Source: Setaria digitata (lineage: Eukaryota > Nematoda > Chromadorea > Rhabditida > Setariidae). From it: a stretch of DNA of 64,000 bases. Position 1 is the stretch's first letter. Each line of letters opens with the position of its first letter. The stretch is from assembly GCA_003640385.1 (NCBI GenBank), contig RCAB01000016.1, positions 186,001 to 250,000 on the forward strand, written 5' to 3'. The notes under the pieces were generated by a model that saw only the letters and a program-made list of their open reading frames with translations, was not told where the DNA came from and ran no database searches. Both the position numbers and the translations under genes were made by a program. Of the stretch, positions 12,961 through 27,100 are shown piece after piece.

Positions 12961-15900
12961 ATGCAGTTGACTACAATTGATGGTGAAGCAGACTTACGAA
13001 TACATAACATTACCATTTTGCCATCTGATCAATGTGCTACTGATGATCAATTGGTTAATTTTAATTCAAAGTTTTTATATAATTTATTTGAGAGAAAGAA
13101 AACTTATTTTGGATATCAAATTTTTTTATTGCAAAAACGAAACAGTTAAAGAATTCTAATTTTAAAGGGATACCTAGTAGATTTAGATTTAAAATAAATA
13201 CGGTTAATAGTAAAATTAAAATTACAGGAGAAAAGAGAATGTACATGTGTTTTTAAAGCAAAAGATAATTCAAAAACCACGAAATTTTGCTCAAGAAAAT
13301 TTTTTTCGAAAAATAATTTTTCCTAAATTCTTTTTTTTTCTTTTATCTTTTTTTTTTTTTTTTTTTTCTTTATCTTTTCATTTTTTTTAGGCATCAGAAT
13401 GTTGTTGTGGTGACGGACGATTTTATCATTATCCAACGAAAAAATGCAAATTATCACAAAATGTTGGCTTTATGTTTAGCCGACTAAATGATTCTTGGTC
13501 ACATGTGGTTGTTTATGGATTTATTTATCCATTAGTTGTCATTTTACTGATTGCTCCGCTCTGTGCCATACTTCTTGGAATGGGTAAACGTGAAAAACGT
13601 GAAGGAGATCGACGTTTTGTTTGTTTTTTTTTTTCTTTAAATTTACAATTAAATGGTGCAAAATTAGCATCGAGCAAAAAAAAAAAAAAAAAAATCTTAA
13701 AGACGGAAGAAACGGTAAATTAAAATTTCAGAAATCAATTTAAGCATATAATTAAGTAATTGCAAGAAATTTGTTGGAAAAATTTCGAAAAAAAGTGAAA
13801 GAAAAAATGATGATGACATAATTACTCTTTCTTTTCTTATCCCGTCATAAATTTCCGTTAGTTTTAATTAACTGTTCCTTTCAGGGAGCTAGAAAAGCCG
13901 AAACCGAGAACTAAAGATTTCCAAAAAATAAAAATTAAGAAAAAAAATGGTGTTAATATTGATAGCTATTACTGGACGAAGATTGATTTATTCAAAGATT
14001 AAATTGAAAAAATTTTTCAAATAAAAATAGACAAAATTTACAGCCCAATCCGTTGTATCAAATGATATGGTTATTGTCATTCTGTGGATGGGTTAGCTTA
14101 CTTTCACCTTTACCTTTCTCTATATGGTACTACATTATTGGTGATGGTATCAGGTATCGATAAAACTGCCTCTTAATCAAAAAAAAAAAAAACTCTAAAT
14201 TTATTGATTACATTTAACAATATTTTGAATCATTATTCACTGAAATATATGAATTTATTTAGCAAATGTTATTATTATTATTGCACTTGTTATTACTACT
14301 GTTATAATATACATAATTAAACTATATGTGATTATCATATTGTAATATCAAATTCAACTTTCTTGTCTTTTTCTCTTCATTTTTATTAAACGAAGGGTAA
14401 CGCTCAACTTTGTTAAGAACAACAGAACTATAAATTTGAAAAATTCTAATTTTTTAAGAAGCTTTAATCAATCAGCAATTATGTGTCACATGTTTCAAAC
14501 GACGATGGAAGCCTTACCTCACACAATGGATACTATGATGACATTATTTAGTATACTTCTGGCTGGTGGAAGGTTTTTAGAGCATTCTTTTTTCTTTTTT
14601 TTTTTTTTTTTCTTTGTTGATTAAATTTGAGGGGAAAAAAAAAAGCATATAATGAATTTTCAGATGAAGGAAAAAACAATTAAAAATCAGAAAAAAAGAA
14701 AGTTATGAAATACTCTTTTTATTTAGCAAAAATTTAATTTGAAGTTGATGAAAAAAAAAAGCTTGGATTATTTGCATTAATAAAAACAAATGTACAATAA
14801 ACTAATTCAATCCCAATTTTTCTTCTTTAAATTTTATTTGTGTCATGAAATTTGCTTTTTTCTATCAGAACAATTATAAATTTTTGTAGATTTTTAACGC
14901 AATATCATCGAAATACGTTGAAGTTACGAACAGTGGAACGTTTTTCTCGTGCAATCTGGACAATTATTTTTATTTGTGCATCAATGGGCATTCTTAGATT
15001 TTTTGAACATGGTGCTGATGTTTATCAGTTTTGCTTAGGTACTAAATGTATCACTTACCTCATACTCGAATTAATTTAAAAAATTAAGATTAAAGTGAAG
15101 AAAAAAGTTTGTGAAGTTTGTTAAGTCTGATTTAAAATATTTTTATCACTATACGTGATCATTCATGATGGAATTGAAACACTGCAAGCTGCTGATAATA
15201 TATTTCTGTTACTGTTATGAATGAAAGTTTAAAATTATCAATATATAACTGATAATGTCGAAGTATGCAATATTTTCAGATGGAAAAATATTGCAGATAC
15301 TGAGCCTGGTCCGTATTTGGCTAATCGATGCATGGTTACGGATGGTGCCTTAATTACAATTATAAATCGTCGTTTTTGGAAAATTGCATTGCCATTGGCT
15401 GATTTTCTTATTCAATTTATATTGCCTGGTTTTTTACTCATTGTACTTCATATCAGTTTTATTCGTGAACCTGTTATCGATTTTGATGATAAACAGTATG
15501 ATTTTACTTAAATAATAAAAATTACATTTTGTTAATTCATATTTCTTTTTCTTTTCTCCTCCTTTCTCCAAATTCATCTTTCTTTTTTTTTGTATGAAAG
15601 AGTAAAAAAATTAGAAACAAAAACTAAAAATTTCAGTAATAGATTTGGACGTAGTCCTCGAGATCAATCACGTATTTTGATTACGGCAGTTACGATTGCT
15701 TTTCTTATCGTACAAATTCCAACAGCATTACTCACAATGCTTACATTTACAATTAATCATTTTAATTCAAATCTGATTTGTAAGTTTTATATTTTGTCCA
15801 AAAATTTTATAGTTATTGCTCAACAAAAAAGAAAAGAAAAAAAAAAAATAATTCAAATATTGTATGCATCATCATTTGATTTACTTTATTATTTGAATAC

Positions 15901-16753
15901 ACATTATCTGTAAACAATATTTCCCAATTAATTATGAAAGGTAAGCAATTTATTATTCATTTGCTTATTTTTTTGAAGCATTTATTTTTAGTGCTGATTT
16001 GTGATATTACCTCTTTCAGATAAACATCAAATTATTTCACCAAAAATTTACTTTTTTTTTCTCAGGAAAAGCAAAGAGTAACAGTTTTGACAAAAATTAA
16101 AAAATTTAGTTGTTTTAAATTTGTTCTCGTTTTACCGATCTCATACCATTCTATTCAAATCAGATTTATAATTAATAAAACAATTTTATGTATGTGGCAG
16201 AAGTGATCACTTCTTTGATGGAAATAAATTAACATTCATGATGAAATTGGTAAACTTTTCCAAAGATGTTGTTTTTTTTTATTCAAAAATTAAAACTAAA
16301 TTTTAGTATCTCGCGTAGCTCTTCTATTTGCTCATCTACAACCATTTCTTTCAATGACAACAATTATGGCCAATAATGGCGCATTGCTTACTGCTTACTA
16401 TGTTATCGTCAAAGATGATGATATTGATGTAGGTGATTCACGTACGTCAATTTCAAGTGAAGATGACGTACTTCTTAGTGAGCGTTGCAATTCTACAAGG
16501 TATTATTTTAGCTTAATCTTACACTTTTTCAACTTTTTGAAATTTCATATTAACAAAAAATGATTAAAATTATTACTTAAGCATTATTTTCTATTATAAA
16601 ATATACCACTGAAAAAAAAAAAGACTTGTTTTTAGATGCTTTTTAAGTGTCAGTTTCGATAACTCCTTACTACCTCATTCACGTAGCGTGAATTTTGTTA
16701 CGCATGGATCGACGAATATACCGCCAGAATATCATAGTTGGAATTTTGTCTAA
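12961..16753 (+). CDS. rhodopsin-like seven-transmembrane receptor, probable neuropeptide receptor
   Basis: Predicted G-protein-coupled receptor in the plasma membrane, likely for a neuropeptide. Nine exons join with matching phase: 12961-13053, 13391-13618, 14044-14153, 14459-14572, 14890-15038, 15297-15495, 15637-15779, 16307-16499, 16636-16753 (448 aa). The N-terminal domain is Cys-rich (CCC...KKC, about residues 35-50). Membrane segments lie near residues 70-95, 113-137, 160-180, 202-219, 260-287, 310-334 and 350-380. The paired cysteines before TM3 (C153) and in loop 2 (C243) are present. TM6 contains [11 protein letters not shown], like the FL-VE-P pattern of sex-peptide/FMRFamide receptor relatives. 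The DRY site reads GRF (181-183) and no NPxxY is seen in TM7. Start chosen at the first ATG whose frame splices in phase; an extra upstream exon is possible. Family assignment is by motif recall. Confidence 0.9.
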
Positions 16754-18183
16754 ATTATTTCCACATATAAATTAAAAATTAATATGCTGATTGTGTGTGT
16801 GGTGGATAAAATATTCCTTCTTAACATACTTTTGCAGTGAATCGATCATTCTTCGCTTAATGAAATTATATTTTAGTTAAATATTATAATGTTTTTTTCC
16901 TTCCATCAATAATAGTTACATTATTATTCATATTACTGAAATATTGCTATTTTATTGAATTTAAATACATATGCATAATAATAATGGTGGATGTATCAAA
17001 TGTTCAATGCAGAATTATACTGATAAGAAGAAAAGGTCGCTAATATGCATTAAATACTGATAAACTCTGATTTGATATGCATCAGTTAAGAAAAGCAAAC
17101 AAACAAACAAAAGGCTTTCAAATTTACTGATCATATTATAACAGACCCAGCAAAGTATGAGAAATGAACTATTTGTCAAATACCAACACTATAAGCATTG
17201 CAAAATTATTCATTATACCACATGTTCTGATAATAATGCAATTACAAGCCGTGCATAAATGATCGGTTAACTAAGACGCTGCATCTAATTAATATACTTA
17301 TTAATTAAACTGTTAATAATGCGTGATGTTGTTCAACATTTTTATAAAAAATCGAAAAGTTTCCTCTACTGTGATGTTGTCGCTCAATCGCTGATTCTGT
17401 CATGTGTTGATAAAATCAAAAGTAATAGAAAGCTAAGTTTTAATATTTTTTTTTTAGAATTTTAAAAAACAAAAATTTTGTTATATCTTCTGTAAACAAA
17501 CGAGTGAGAATAATAATGCTAATATTGCTCTTACAGCAATCAATTGAGATATTAGTGAATACTGTTGATAAAAGATCATCAGACTGCAAATTTTTTTTTG
17601 CAGTGAAAAATTTATTCAAGTTTATTTCTTGGATGAATCAATCTTCACACATTACATAGCTATCAATATTAGCATTATTATTTTTCTTTGAAAAAAAAAA
17701 AAAAAAAAAAAATGAAATGAAATTACGAAATACGGAAACCACGAATGAAATACTAACAAAGTAATATATTAAAATGAAATTTGAATTAATAAAAATGAAA
17801 TGAATTGAATTACAAAACGAATGAAATGAAAATTGAATATCAAATATTAAAAATATTAGAAATGAATTTATGAAAGGACGAAAAAAGAAAGAATGATGAT
17901 GTCACCATTCACTATTTAATTGTAATTTTTAAAATTTTCAAACAAATTTCTTGTTGTTATACTTAAATTGATTTCCAAAATGTTCATCTACTTTTTTTTT
18001 CTTTCTAGGATTTTTTTACTTGATGAACAGCAGCATTTTTCTGACACTTAAAATAAAATTTATCATTTCACTGATTTCTTCTCTTTTCATTCTCTTCTGT
18101 CCTTTTCTTTCTATTTTTGTAAGAGTTTTAATTTTCAAAATAATAATAAATGACATAACAATAGAGAAAGTCTAAAGATAAAT

Positions 18184-18242
18184 TAATTATCAGACGAACA
18201 AGTCGAACTCATTGTAGAATGAGTTTGTTCGACTGATAATTA
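18184..18242. repeat. imperfect inverted repeat, hairpin-forming
   Basis: TAATTATCAG..CGAACAA..ACTCAT at 18184-18212 is matched in reverse complement at 18218-18242, with one mismatch and a five-base insertion in the left arm. The loop is about five bases. It is intergenic, and there is no nearby gene boundary that would explain it. Confidence 0.75.
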
Positions 18243-20813
18243 GGAATTTTTGAAAGGAAATGGAATTTGAAAGAGGGAATGGAATTTGAAAAATTTCAGA
18301 TATTACTAAAAAAATATCAGCTGCACGAAAAAAAAAAAAAAAAATCCTGCTAATATCTAAAACCCCGATGAGAATGGATGCTGATAATCAGCGGATTTAA
18401 AATGACTTAGTAGCATCAAAAGCTTATGAAAAAGGGTTCAATGTCAAATAACTTCTCATTTCAGAATAGAATATCCTGTTCTTCTCAGCTTTCCGGTTTG
18501 TTTGTCAATAATTTGGTGAATAATTTCATGTTGTCCTGCCTGTACTGCTTTTTCTTCTTTTTTTTTTTTTTGAAAAATGAAGTATTGTTTTTTTTTTCTT
18601 TTTCTTTTTTTTAATTTCTGTTATAAAATACCACAATTTTTAAAAAACTCATTAAACACGATCAAATAAATCATATTTAAAAACTTTCAACACATCTATG
18701 CCTTAACGACGTCTAACATATGAATCGTTCAGCAGCAGATAATTATGACGAATTTACTTTTGCGATCTTTTTTCTCCACTTTTTTTTTCTTTTTTTTTTT
18801 CCACAAAATTTATGAGTTTTTCAGTTCTGTTAATTCCGAGAGCAATTATCGATTATCGGGTTCCTTAAGTTTGTCTTTTATAATGGAATAGGTTACATTT
18901 CCAGATCTGGCTGCCATCACATATGTGGAAATTTATGCATCATTCATAACTTTTGCTGGAACAAACTGACTATTCATTTTTTTTTTTTTTTTAATCTCGT
19001 AGTCCCTTCCGACCATTGCTTTAAGTTTTTTTTTTAGCACTTTCAAGAAAACTAGTCCAGTTCAAGGAAACTTTATTCGTCTCTGAAAGACGACAGAAAA
19101 TTGTGAATACCTCAGACAAATTAGACAATTGAGGAATCAATCTTTCCCTTCTGAAGAAAAAAAAAAAAGTGTTTTTAATGAGTTAAATTTAATTTATTCG
19201 TGCGTGAACTAGAGAATTTCACTAATCTGTTCATGGTAAGAAAAGAGAATGCCAACAATTTATTACTGGAATGCAAAAGAAAGCAATATATGTATATATA
19301 TATATACATATATATCACAAGATATCACAAATAACTTTATAAAAATAAAATTTAAAATTTGTGTAAAATTATGCATAACTGATAATCATAACAAGAAATT
19401 ATAAGTGAAGAGGAAAAAATAGATACAATATGCAGTTCTAGGATTGATGGAAATACACTTCAGAAAAACACTAAGTAAAGGAATTCCCAAAAGATGTTTC
19501 TTCTGTGTAGCATTTCATTCTGTACCTCATTTTAAAGCGATTTTCTTGATATCGTGCAATCTTCAATTAACAATATTGACTAATTAAGGTCAACGTAAAC
19601 ACTTCGAGTTCCACCTGCTGCTACTCAATTTATATATTTCTGAAAGGAATACTAACATCTACACACTTCAAGAACTTAATAATTATGCTAAATGACAGGT
19701 AAAGAAACGAGTTATGGATAATGACAAAGCCGAATTTCAACCATTACAAACAATTTTTTTCCCGCTTTTAACAATTACATTCCACTTCAATAACAGTAGG
19801 CTTCCAGCACGATGTACAGAAAGATAAAGTGCAGTCATGCTCTTAAATTTATATGTATAATACAAACTGTTGTAAAATCTATTCTAAGTACCTAAATATT
19901 TCATTTCAAGATAAAATGAGTATTTCAGAAAGAAAACCGGAATATATTAGATAAAATTTCACCAACAGCGGACTAACGTGAATAAATAATCAGAAAGTGG
20001 ATTATACAAAACTGAATAGTTTCAAGGTTAGTGTAGTGAATGTGTCTATGTTCAATCACAGCAGGACCGAATGAAAGAGACGTAGAAAGAGTGTTCTGCA
20101 CTAAGTGAACAGTTCAAGTAGTCCAGATGAAACATAAGCATATCAGAAGCAACATAAAACGAAGTGGAAGGATCACAGGCACAAGGTAAGAGTGCAGAAG
20201 GGAAAAGAATAGAACTTTATAAAATTCACGAGGATTGTAAATGAATAACTGGGCAATAAAATGACGTCATTCGCTTACTTCCATATTTCATGAATTTTTG
20301 AAAGAAGAAGTAATGAATATATATATATTTTTAGATACAAATTTAATTTTAATGCAAAAATATTACAACATAGACAATAAATCTAGTCGATAAGCCGTGA
20401 AAAACCGGAATCTCAGGAATAATCCTCAGAAATGGAATGGAATTTGAATATTTCCAATTCCATCTGTGTTTCTAACTTTTGCTTACAATTAATAATTTCA
20501 GGTTTAAGAGAAAATATGCTAGTTACAAGACAACTAAGCAATTTTTACGGAAAAAAGTACGCAAGTGTGGTATATATGCATTAGACACAATTCAGCATAA
20601 CTAAGCTTGCTAACCCGTATAAAACACCATGATATTGACAAGTATCGTGATGTAATGTAACGACGATTCTTTCTCGTTACTTTCAGTTTGAAATAGCAAT
20701 AGTTAACGCCGTTCTTTACCGAACTTACGTAGATTCAGCAATAATAAGATCTGATAAGATTTAAGAGCAGTAATTAGTGCCTGTTCGACCTGAAACAATT
20801 TTTTGTAACAACC

Positions 20814-20819
20814 TTTATT
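20814..20819 (-). promoter_or_regulatory. candidate poly(A) signal for mon-2
   Basis: AATAAA on the minus strand, about 335 bases past the mon-2 stop codon. It is the nearest canonical hexamer I noted downstream; the assignment is by position only. Confidence 0.4.
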
Positions 20820-21152
20820 GAAAATCCTTAAATTCTTAATAAAAAGAAAGTGAAAACATACAATTCACTAACGAAAAAATTCAAAACAGTAAACAAAGTG
20901 CCTACAAATATGAATATTTTCGTAAGACTGGTACATCTGAATGCAAGGGGAGTGGCAATAATTGTACGAGGTTCACAAGGTTTCAAAAAGCATGACAAGA
21001 ACAACACTTTTGTAATTATGAGCCAGTTAGAAAGATACTGTATTCTCAGTGTAGTCAGAGGGGCTTGGATGGTACATCCAACTAGTGATTTAATTAGCAC
21101 TTGATCAATAAGCTCTTACGCTATGAAAAGTGTCATCAGGTAAACAATATTA

Positions 21153-24100
21153 TTAATTAGAACCACAGACCTGAGGATCTGCTTTTGTGCTTGCAACACA
21201 GTCTACAAGTGTTGGATACAAATTGACGAGTTCTGTATAGAATTCTGAATTGAAGTTATCAGCATGACGTAAAAGTCCTTCAATAAGTGTACTCACGGCA
21301 TGTAACACAGACGTCATTTCAACAATTCTTTCTTGAGAGAGCCGTAACTGCCCAGCATTTAGTTGGTCACGTACGAATGATAACATCACCTAGAAAAATC
21401 TTGCCAAAACATAAAATATCAACGCAAAACATGTCAAAACAATAGTGAGATGAAGATGCGCAACTGTGAAAAAATGCTTGAGAAAAGATTACTTCTTTGC
21501 ACCTGGCGAGCAATGATGATATAGCGGAAGTACCTAAACTTGATGATGCAACTCTTCTTTCACCTCCAACTGCTCCTTTGATGTCATCACTAACTGAATC
21601 TGAAAAAAAATTATCTTAAAATTACCTGACCAACTATCGGTAAAACTTTAGCTGGAATAGATCAACAATATAAGGCTACATTAACGTTAATGTAGTTAAT
21701 GTTAATGTTTTATTTGAGACTAAGTTAATGTAGATCATTAACTTAGTCTCAAATAAAACTGAAGCCAAATTTAATTATTGTTCCTGAAAAACTTTGTTAA
21801 GGATTTCAAACCGAATATTAAATTTTAATTATTAAGATGATTCATACCACCAAGAAAATGCACTGGTGCAGCACTTCGCACAATATCTGGCTGCTCCTCG
21901 TTCTGACTCATTGACAGTAGCGCTTCAAAGCATACTTTGGATAATTCCACTCGCTGTGTATATGTGTCTAAAGCTACAAGAAAATTTTACCAATACGTGT
22001 TACATGAGACAACTAAATTTGATAAGGGATGATGTGATTACACTGTCTCTCCTAGTCCTTCAAATTAATCTATTAAGAGTAAGAATAAATCACAAGTATA
22101 TTAAAACTAAAGTACAAATAAAAACTATTAAACAAAACAGCATTGTTTCCACAGTCATTAAAGAAATTTTAACACAGCAGTAACAGTATATTCCGACCGT
22201 CTTCAATTTCAAACCCTCATTAAAATGATACCAAAGACATCAGATGAATCCACAGTACTTATGGAACCACGGTTCAGTATATCGATAATTTTCGAGATAA
22301 AATCCGCTGGCATTACATTTGCATAAGGTAACACCTGAAGTAAACAGTTCCTTATAATGGAAAAGAACGATTCAAAATCATTCGTCTTTTTTTCTTCTGC
22401 TAAACATGGTTAGGTGGTAGCTGGTACCAATAAGAGTTCAAACAACTTCCATATATATTATAATCAGGAAAAATCGCAGCAAATAAGATCAATTTCTACC
22501 TCCGTTCTCACTAGTTCTATCAACTGACAGTCAATAAATTCATGTCTTTTTCGCTCGTCAGCATTTAGCGGACATGAAGGACGACTGAAACAAAAAAGAA
22601 AAAGTAACCAAAGCAGAACTTTAGAAATGGTAGAATTAGTTACTTTGGAATTTCATGGAAATTTTATAATCTCTCAAAAATATTCATGTTCTGCATGAAA
22701 TCTATAATGCAAAATATGACATTACTTGAAGTACAAGTTCCAACTTACAAAAAATATAAATCCAGACTTACCTACTATTGAATAAAAAGCGATCTAATGC
22801 ATCAGCAATTACGGGCCATATGGCATGAAAATACCGAGCTGAAATTTCCGTCCTTACATAGATTAATAATACCACTTATCAATATATGCACGTCACTTGC
22901 TTGACTCGAAAACACTTCAACACTTTCAAAATTCAAGCTTTTTTTCCTATGAAAACTCTTTTATAAACAGTTACTAGTTTCTGCAAATATCTGATATTTC
23001 CAGATGAAAGGCTTACATTGCTGTCTGGCAATAGGAAGTCCTAATCGTAATACGGTAATGAAAGCTGATGCTGCTGCTTTCCATGTACTTTGTGAGGGAC
23101 ACTGATATTTTAGTTCCATTGGTTGTGCCAAACACTAAACAAAAGATTCACGAAATGCGTTTTACTGCTGTGGAATGAAAAAAATACAGAAGGATCAAAT
23201 AAATTAAAGACAACTAACTATTCAGTACAATAGATGCAGCAGTTAAAATGTCCTTAAATTTATTTAAAAGCTAAGGACATATAAGAAAAATATCCTTAAA
23301 TTTATTTAAAAGCTAAGGACATATAAGATATTCCGCATTCTACTCAGGACTGACCAATCCTCTCACAGTAATATCTGCACTACAGCACTTCTCAGAATAT
23401 TTTGAACAGCAGTGATGTGTAACTCTCGGTTGTAAAATGCAGCGGTCAGAATAACCGAATAATCCCAAAAAAACGCACCTTAACAATATCAACAAATACA
23501 GTAGATTGAATAATTTCCTGGAAATGTGCGGTACCTGCATAGAATTCTACCACTGTTCGCAACGATAATTCCGCAAAAGGTACCATGTTTTGCGCTCCCT
23601 TCTAAAATTACAGCATGGATAAAATAATAAACTGCCTAACTTGTTACGATTTAAGGTTTCTCGTTATGCAAAAGCAGTGCAAGAATATCACGAGCCTACA
23701 GCAAGTGAAATATCGCTATTATCAAAACAAAAGATTTAGTTGATTGACACTGACTATGTCCCCAATAAAATTTTCAAGAACTCAGCAAAATAACATTTTC
23801 TGCTTTGCTTGGCACATATCCTGCGACAGGCGGATGGATAGCGAAAGTCGTGAAGTCAAGCATCAAACGAATGAGATCGGGCAAAGCTGGACGCAGTGAA
23901 GAGCCTGATTCTAACATGTCCTGTAAGAAAATCTGTCAAATATCCTTTCTGACAAGACTACAAATTTTAAACCTCAGCAGCAGAAAATTAACTATTCAAC
24001 ACACCTGATATACAATTCGAACGCAATTTAGAACAGCTTCTAGAGTTGGTGTGATGTCATTTCCATTTGACAATATGAACGGAATTTGTTCTGCAGTCAA

Positions 24101-27100
24101 CGGTATACTAACAATACCCTGTAAAGAACAAGAGTGTATAAATTATGATCCATAATATCTTCGTTACAACTGTTATGAAAAATTCACCTTTAAAATACTA
24201 GGTACTTGATCATATTTCAAATCATCACATGAGATTTTCTTCCGGACTCGATCAAATAAGGGAAGGAATATGTGAAGCAAAGTAATGAGATGCGTTGGCC
24301 CGGGGATAAAGTTTCCTCCATTCCTGAAATTTTAATGTGCAGTTTCTCGAAAATATGAAGCTATTCATTAGGTGCATTATAAGGGCTTAAGCGATTCGCA
24401 AATGTGAACAAAAAAAAAAGTAAAACTGCTGATTTCAAGTAAAATATGAAGGGTGAAATGACAATCGTATTAAAGGAATTAAGCGAAAAATTAATTATAT
24501 TCTTAATAGCATTCCTTGCCAACGATAACTGCAAAAACAGAAAAATATGAATTTCGAACAGAATCTCACCTTCCCGTTACCGCAGCATTAGACGACAAAT
24601 CAACTTTGTAAGACTTAGTCAAAACCAATGTTCGCGATATACCCATCCAACTCTTAAGCAATCAATGTTAAATTAACCCATACAGCATTAAACAGTGTCC
24701 AATAATCATTGTTACAAATTTATAAAATACACCTGAAGCAACTATTACAGAAGGCAGATCACAACAACTTCAATAGAAAGAAGAAACAGACCTTCCAAGA
24801 TGTAATCCATAAATGTTCAGGCAGAACAGGTGGTTCATCACCGCTGTAACTTCCACATGTACTGCTATAATATGAAGAAGTACACTATGAATAAAAGAAT
24901 CTTAAGTCCCAACATTAAAAAGTGATCTTTTCAAGGTTTAAACAGTGAAAACTTTAATTTCTGCCCTTAAAAGGGAGTAAAATTAGTTACTGCTGTTAAC
25001 TGCAAGATATGATAAAAAAGGTGAGCTTACTTGACGAACTTTTCTTTCTTTCCCATTTCATAACCTTGTGACGGTATTCTTCCTAGCAACAATTCCTATA
25101 AACATTTCTACCGACTATTTGAGAAGACAAATTATAAAACATTAATCGAGAAAAAAAAAGACATTTGATTACACGAATGCAGACCTGAAAGCTTTTAAGT
25201 GCAGCCAACGTCATCTCACTATTATCAGAAGCAGCAAGGTATTCGATGTAATGAAGAAGTGTTCCCCAAACAGCTGGAAAGTCATCTGAAATGAATCACT
25301 GGTTTCTATTCAAGAGTTAAAATGTGCCCTTGCTTCTCTATTTACTCGTAGTCAAATTCAATTTATGAAATTAATGCTGAAGTACTGTTTAGAAAGACTA
25401 CGAAATAATCAACCAAGTGTAAGCAGAAGTGTCCGTTGGGCATTGAAAATTTTGACGACACCACTAAGTGTTTGGACTGACGTTTCCGCCCACTGTTTCG
25501 ATTCAGTATCTCTCGAATGATGAATAAGTATGTTTGAAGCACCCAAAGCTGAGCTATCTGTTCGTGTTGTAGATGCGCTAAGTGTTAGAGCTCGTACTTT
25601 GTCTAACATTGGAAAAAGTATCTGAATTTCAGAAATTTCTTTAGTATTTCTTTCTTTTTTTAATTTCTTTATCTATTTTAAACATAAATTTACAAAATAA
25701 AAAAGAAGTAACCCATAAGAAACTGAAGCATAAATATGAGCAATGATTGTTATCATCAGCATCAAAAAGAAATTGCTAATAATTCAATACCTTCCAGACC
25801 ATATGCCTCCATGTAGCCGATTTTAGGGCTAAACCATGTGCGGCAATCGTCTGCAACAATGTTTGGCAAGCACTTTTACGAACTGGCGGTCTAACATCAA
25901 CGCATAACTCGGACAAGCAGTTGTACAGCACCAACCAAATTGTTTCACTTTCTTTCTGCGAAAGTTTTGGATTTTTCCGGTAAACGAAATCCGAAATAGT
26001 CCACTACAACAAACAAATCAGAACAAATATGAGAAAACTGCTTGCAGCCATCAAAACTCGAAAATTAAGTACAACTTAGAGTTTCAAGTTTTCGTTGAAA
26101 ACTACTGCCTGTTTACTTCTTAAGAAAGAAATATTTAAAGATTAATACTCACTAATTGTCCCAGAGCCGAAAGCGATATATTTAATTCACATTGCTGAGA
26201 ACCATATTTTGCATCGGTTTCAACAAGAAGTTGTATACAATGAAACGGTAAAATCTCGAGGAAATCTGTGATCATTAAAGCCACAGCTTCATAGCTTTGT
26301 TTTACGAGCATTTCATCGTAACTAAATGCAAAAAATATATTGAAAGACTTTGTTTCTGTTAATGAATTATTTTGGAGGTAAGATGAAGTCCAATCTTGTC
26401 AATAATGCCCGAGAATGATGATTTCCAAGTCGTCATAATAATTTCACTCATCTTTATAAAAATATTAAACATTCTTGGAAGCATGATCTAAGGAAACTCA
26501 CGAAATTCAAGCATACATGCAAGAAGTTAATTAGTCAGGAAGTTTGTTAACTAATTAGCAGTGAGATTATATAAACAATTTAACTTTTGAACACAGGACA
26601 TCTACTAAGCAACTTTTCAGTCAGAATATCCGGTTTAAACATTTCCTTAATGATAATAAGGCAAAAATAACCTTAATTTTCCTGTAACAACAACACGAAC
26701 AGTTTCAATAACAGTTGGCCATTGGTCGGAGGTTAATTGTTGCCCAGCTGACTGCAGTACATTTACAAGGCACTCAATCTGTTTTCGGCGAACATCTATA
26801 TATTCAATTTCGGACATTGATGACAGAGGTGACAGTATCAACTGCTGACGCTTCTGAAATTCGATTATGGGACATGGAATGAAACACAAATATCACTAGT
26901 GTTTTAAACGATTTCTGAAGAATAGAAAGCACACTATGATTAACACAAAATTTACAGCAGTTGGAATCCTGCCTCTTTCGCCTTCATTCAAGACCGGAAT
27001 GTGGAATAAGGAAGCAAGCTGGAATTCGTAAAATGTATTTAAAAAAGTAAGAAAAAACGTACAGGAAGGTTAAAAACCTGATTGCAACTACATTAGCAAT

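Larger units (their letters stand above)
16754..21152. other. spacer between convergent receptor and mon-2 genes
   Basis: The 3' ends of the receptor (plus) and mon-2 (minus) face each other. No convincing gene is seen. The stretch contains poly-A/T runs, an imperfect inverted repeat at 18184-18242, a TA tract near 19290, and the probable mon-2 3' UTR at its right edge. An open frame pair at 20828-21104 lies on both strands but has no splice or domain support. Confidence 0.6.

Noticed and set aside
20828..21104. Opposed open frames of 84-90 codons on both strands
   Set aside because: They lie in the probable mon-2 3' UTR. A further mon-2 exon here was tried (AG near 21122) but gives only a short unsupported tail.
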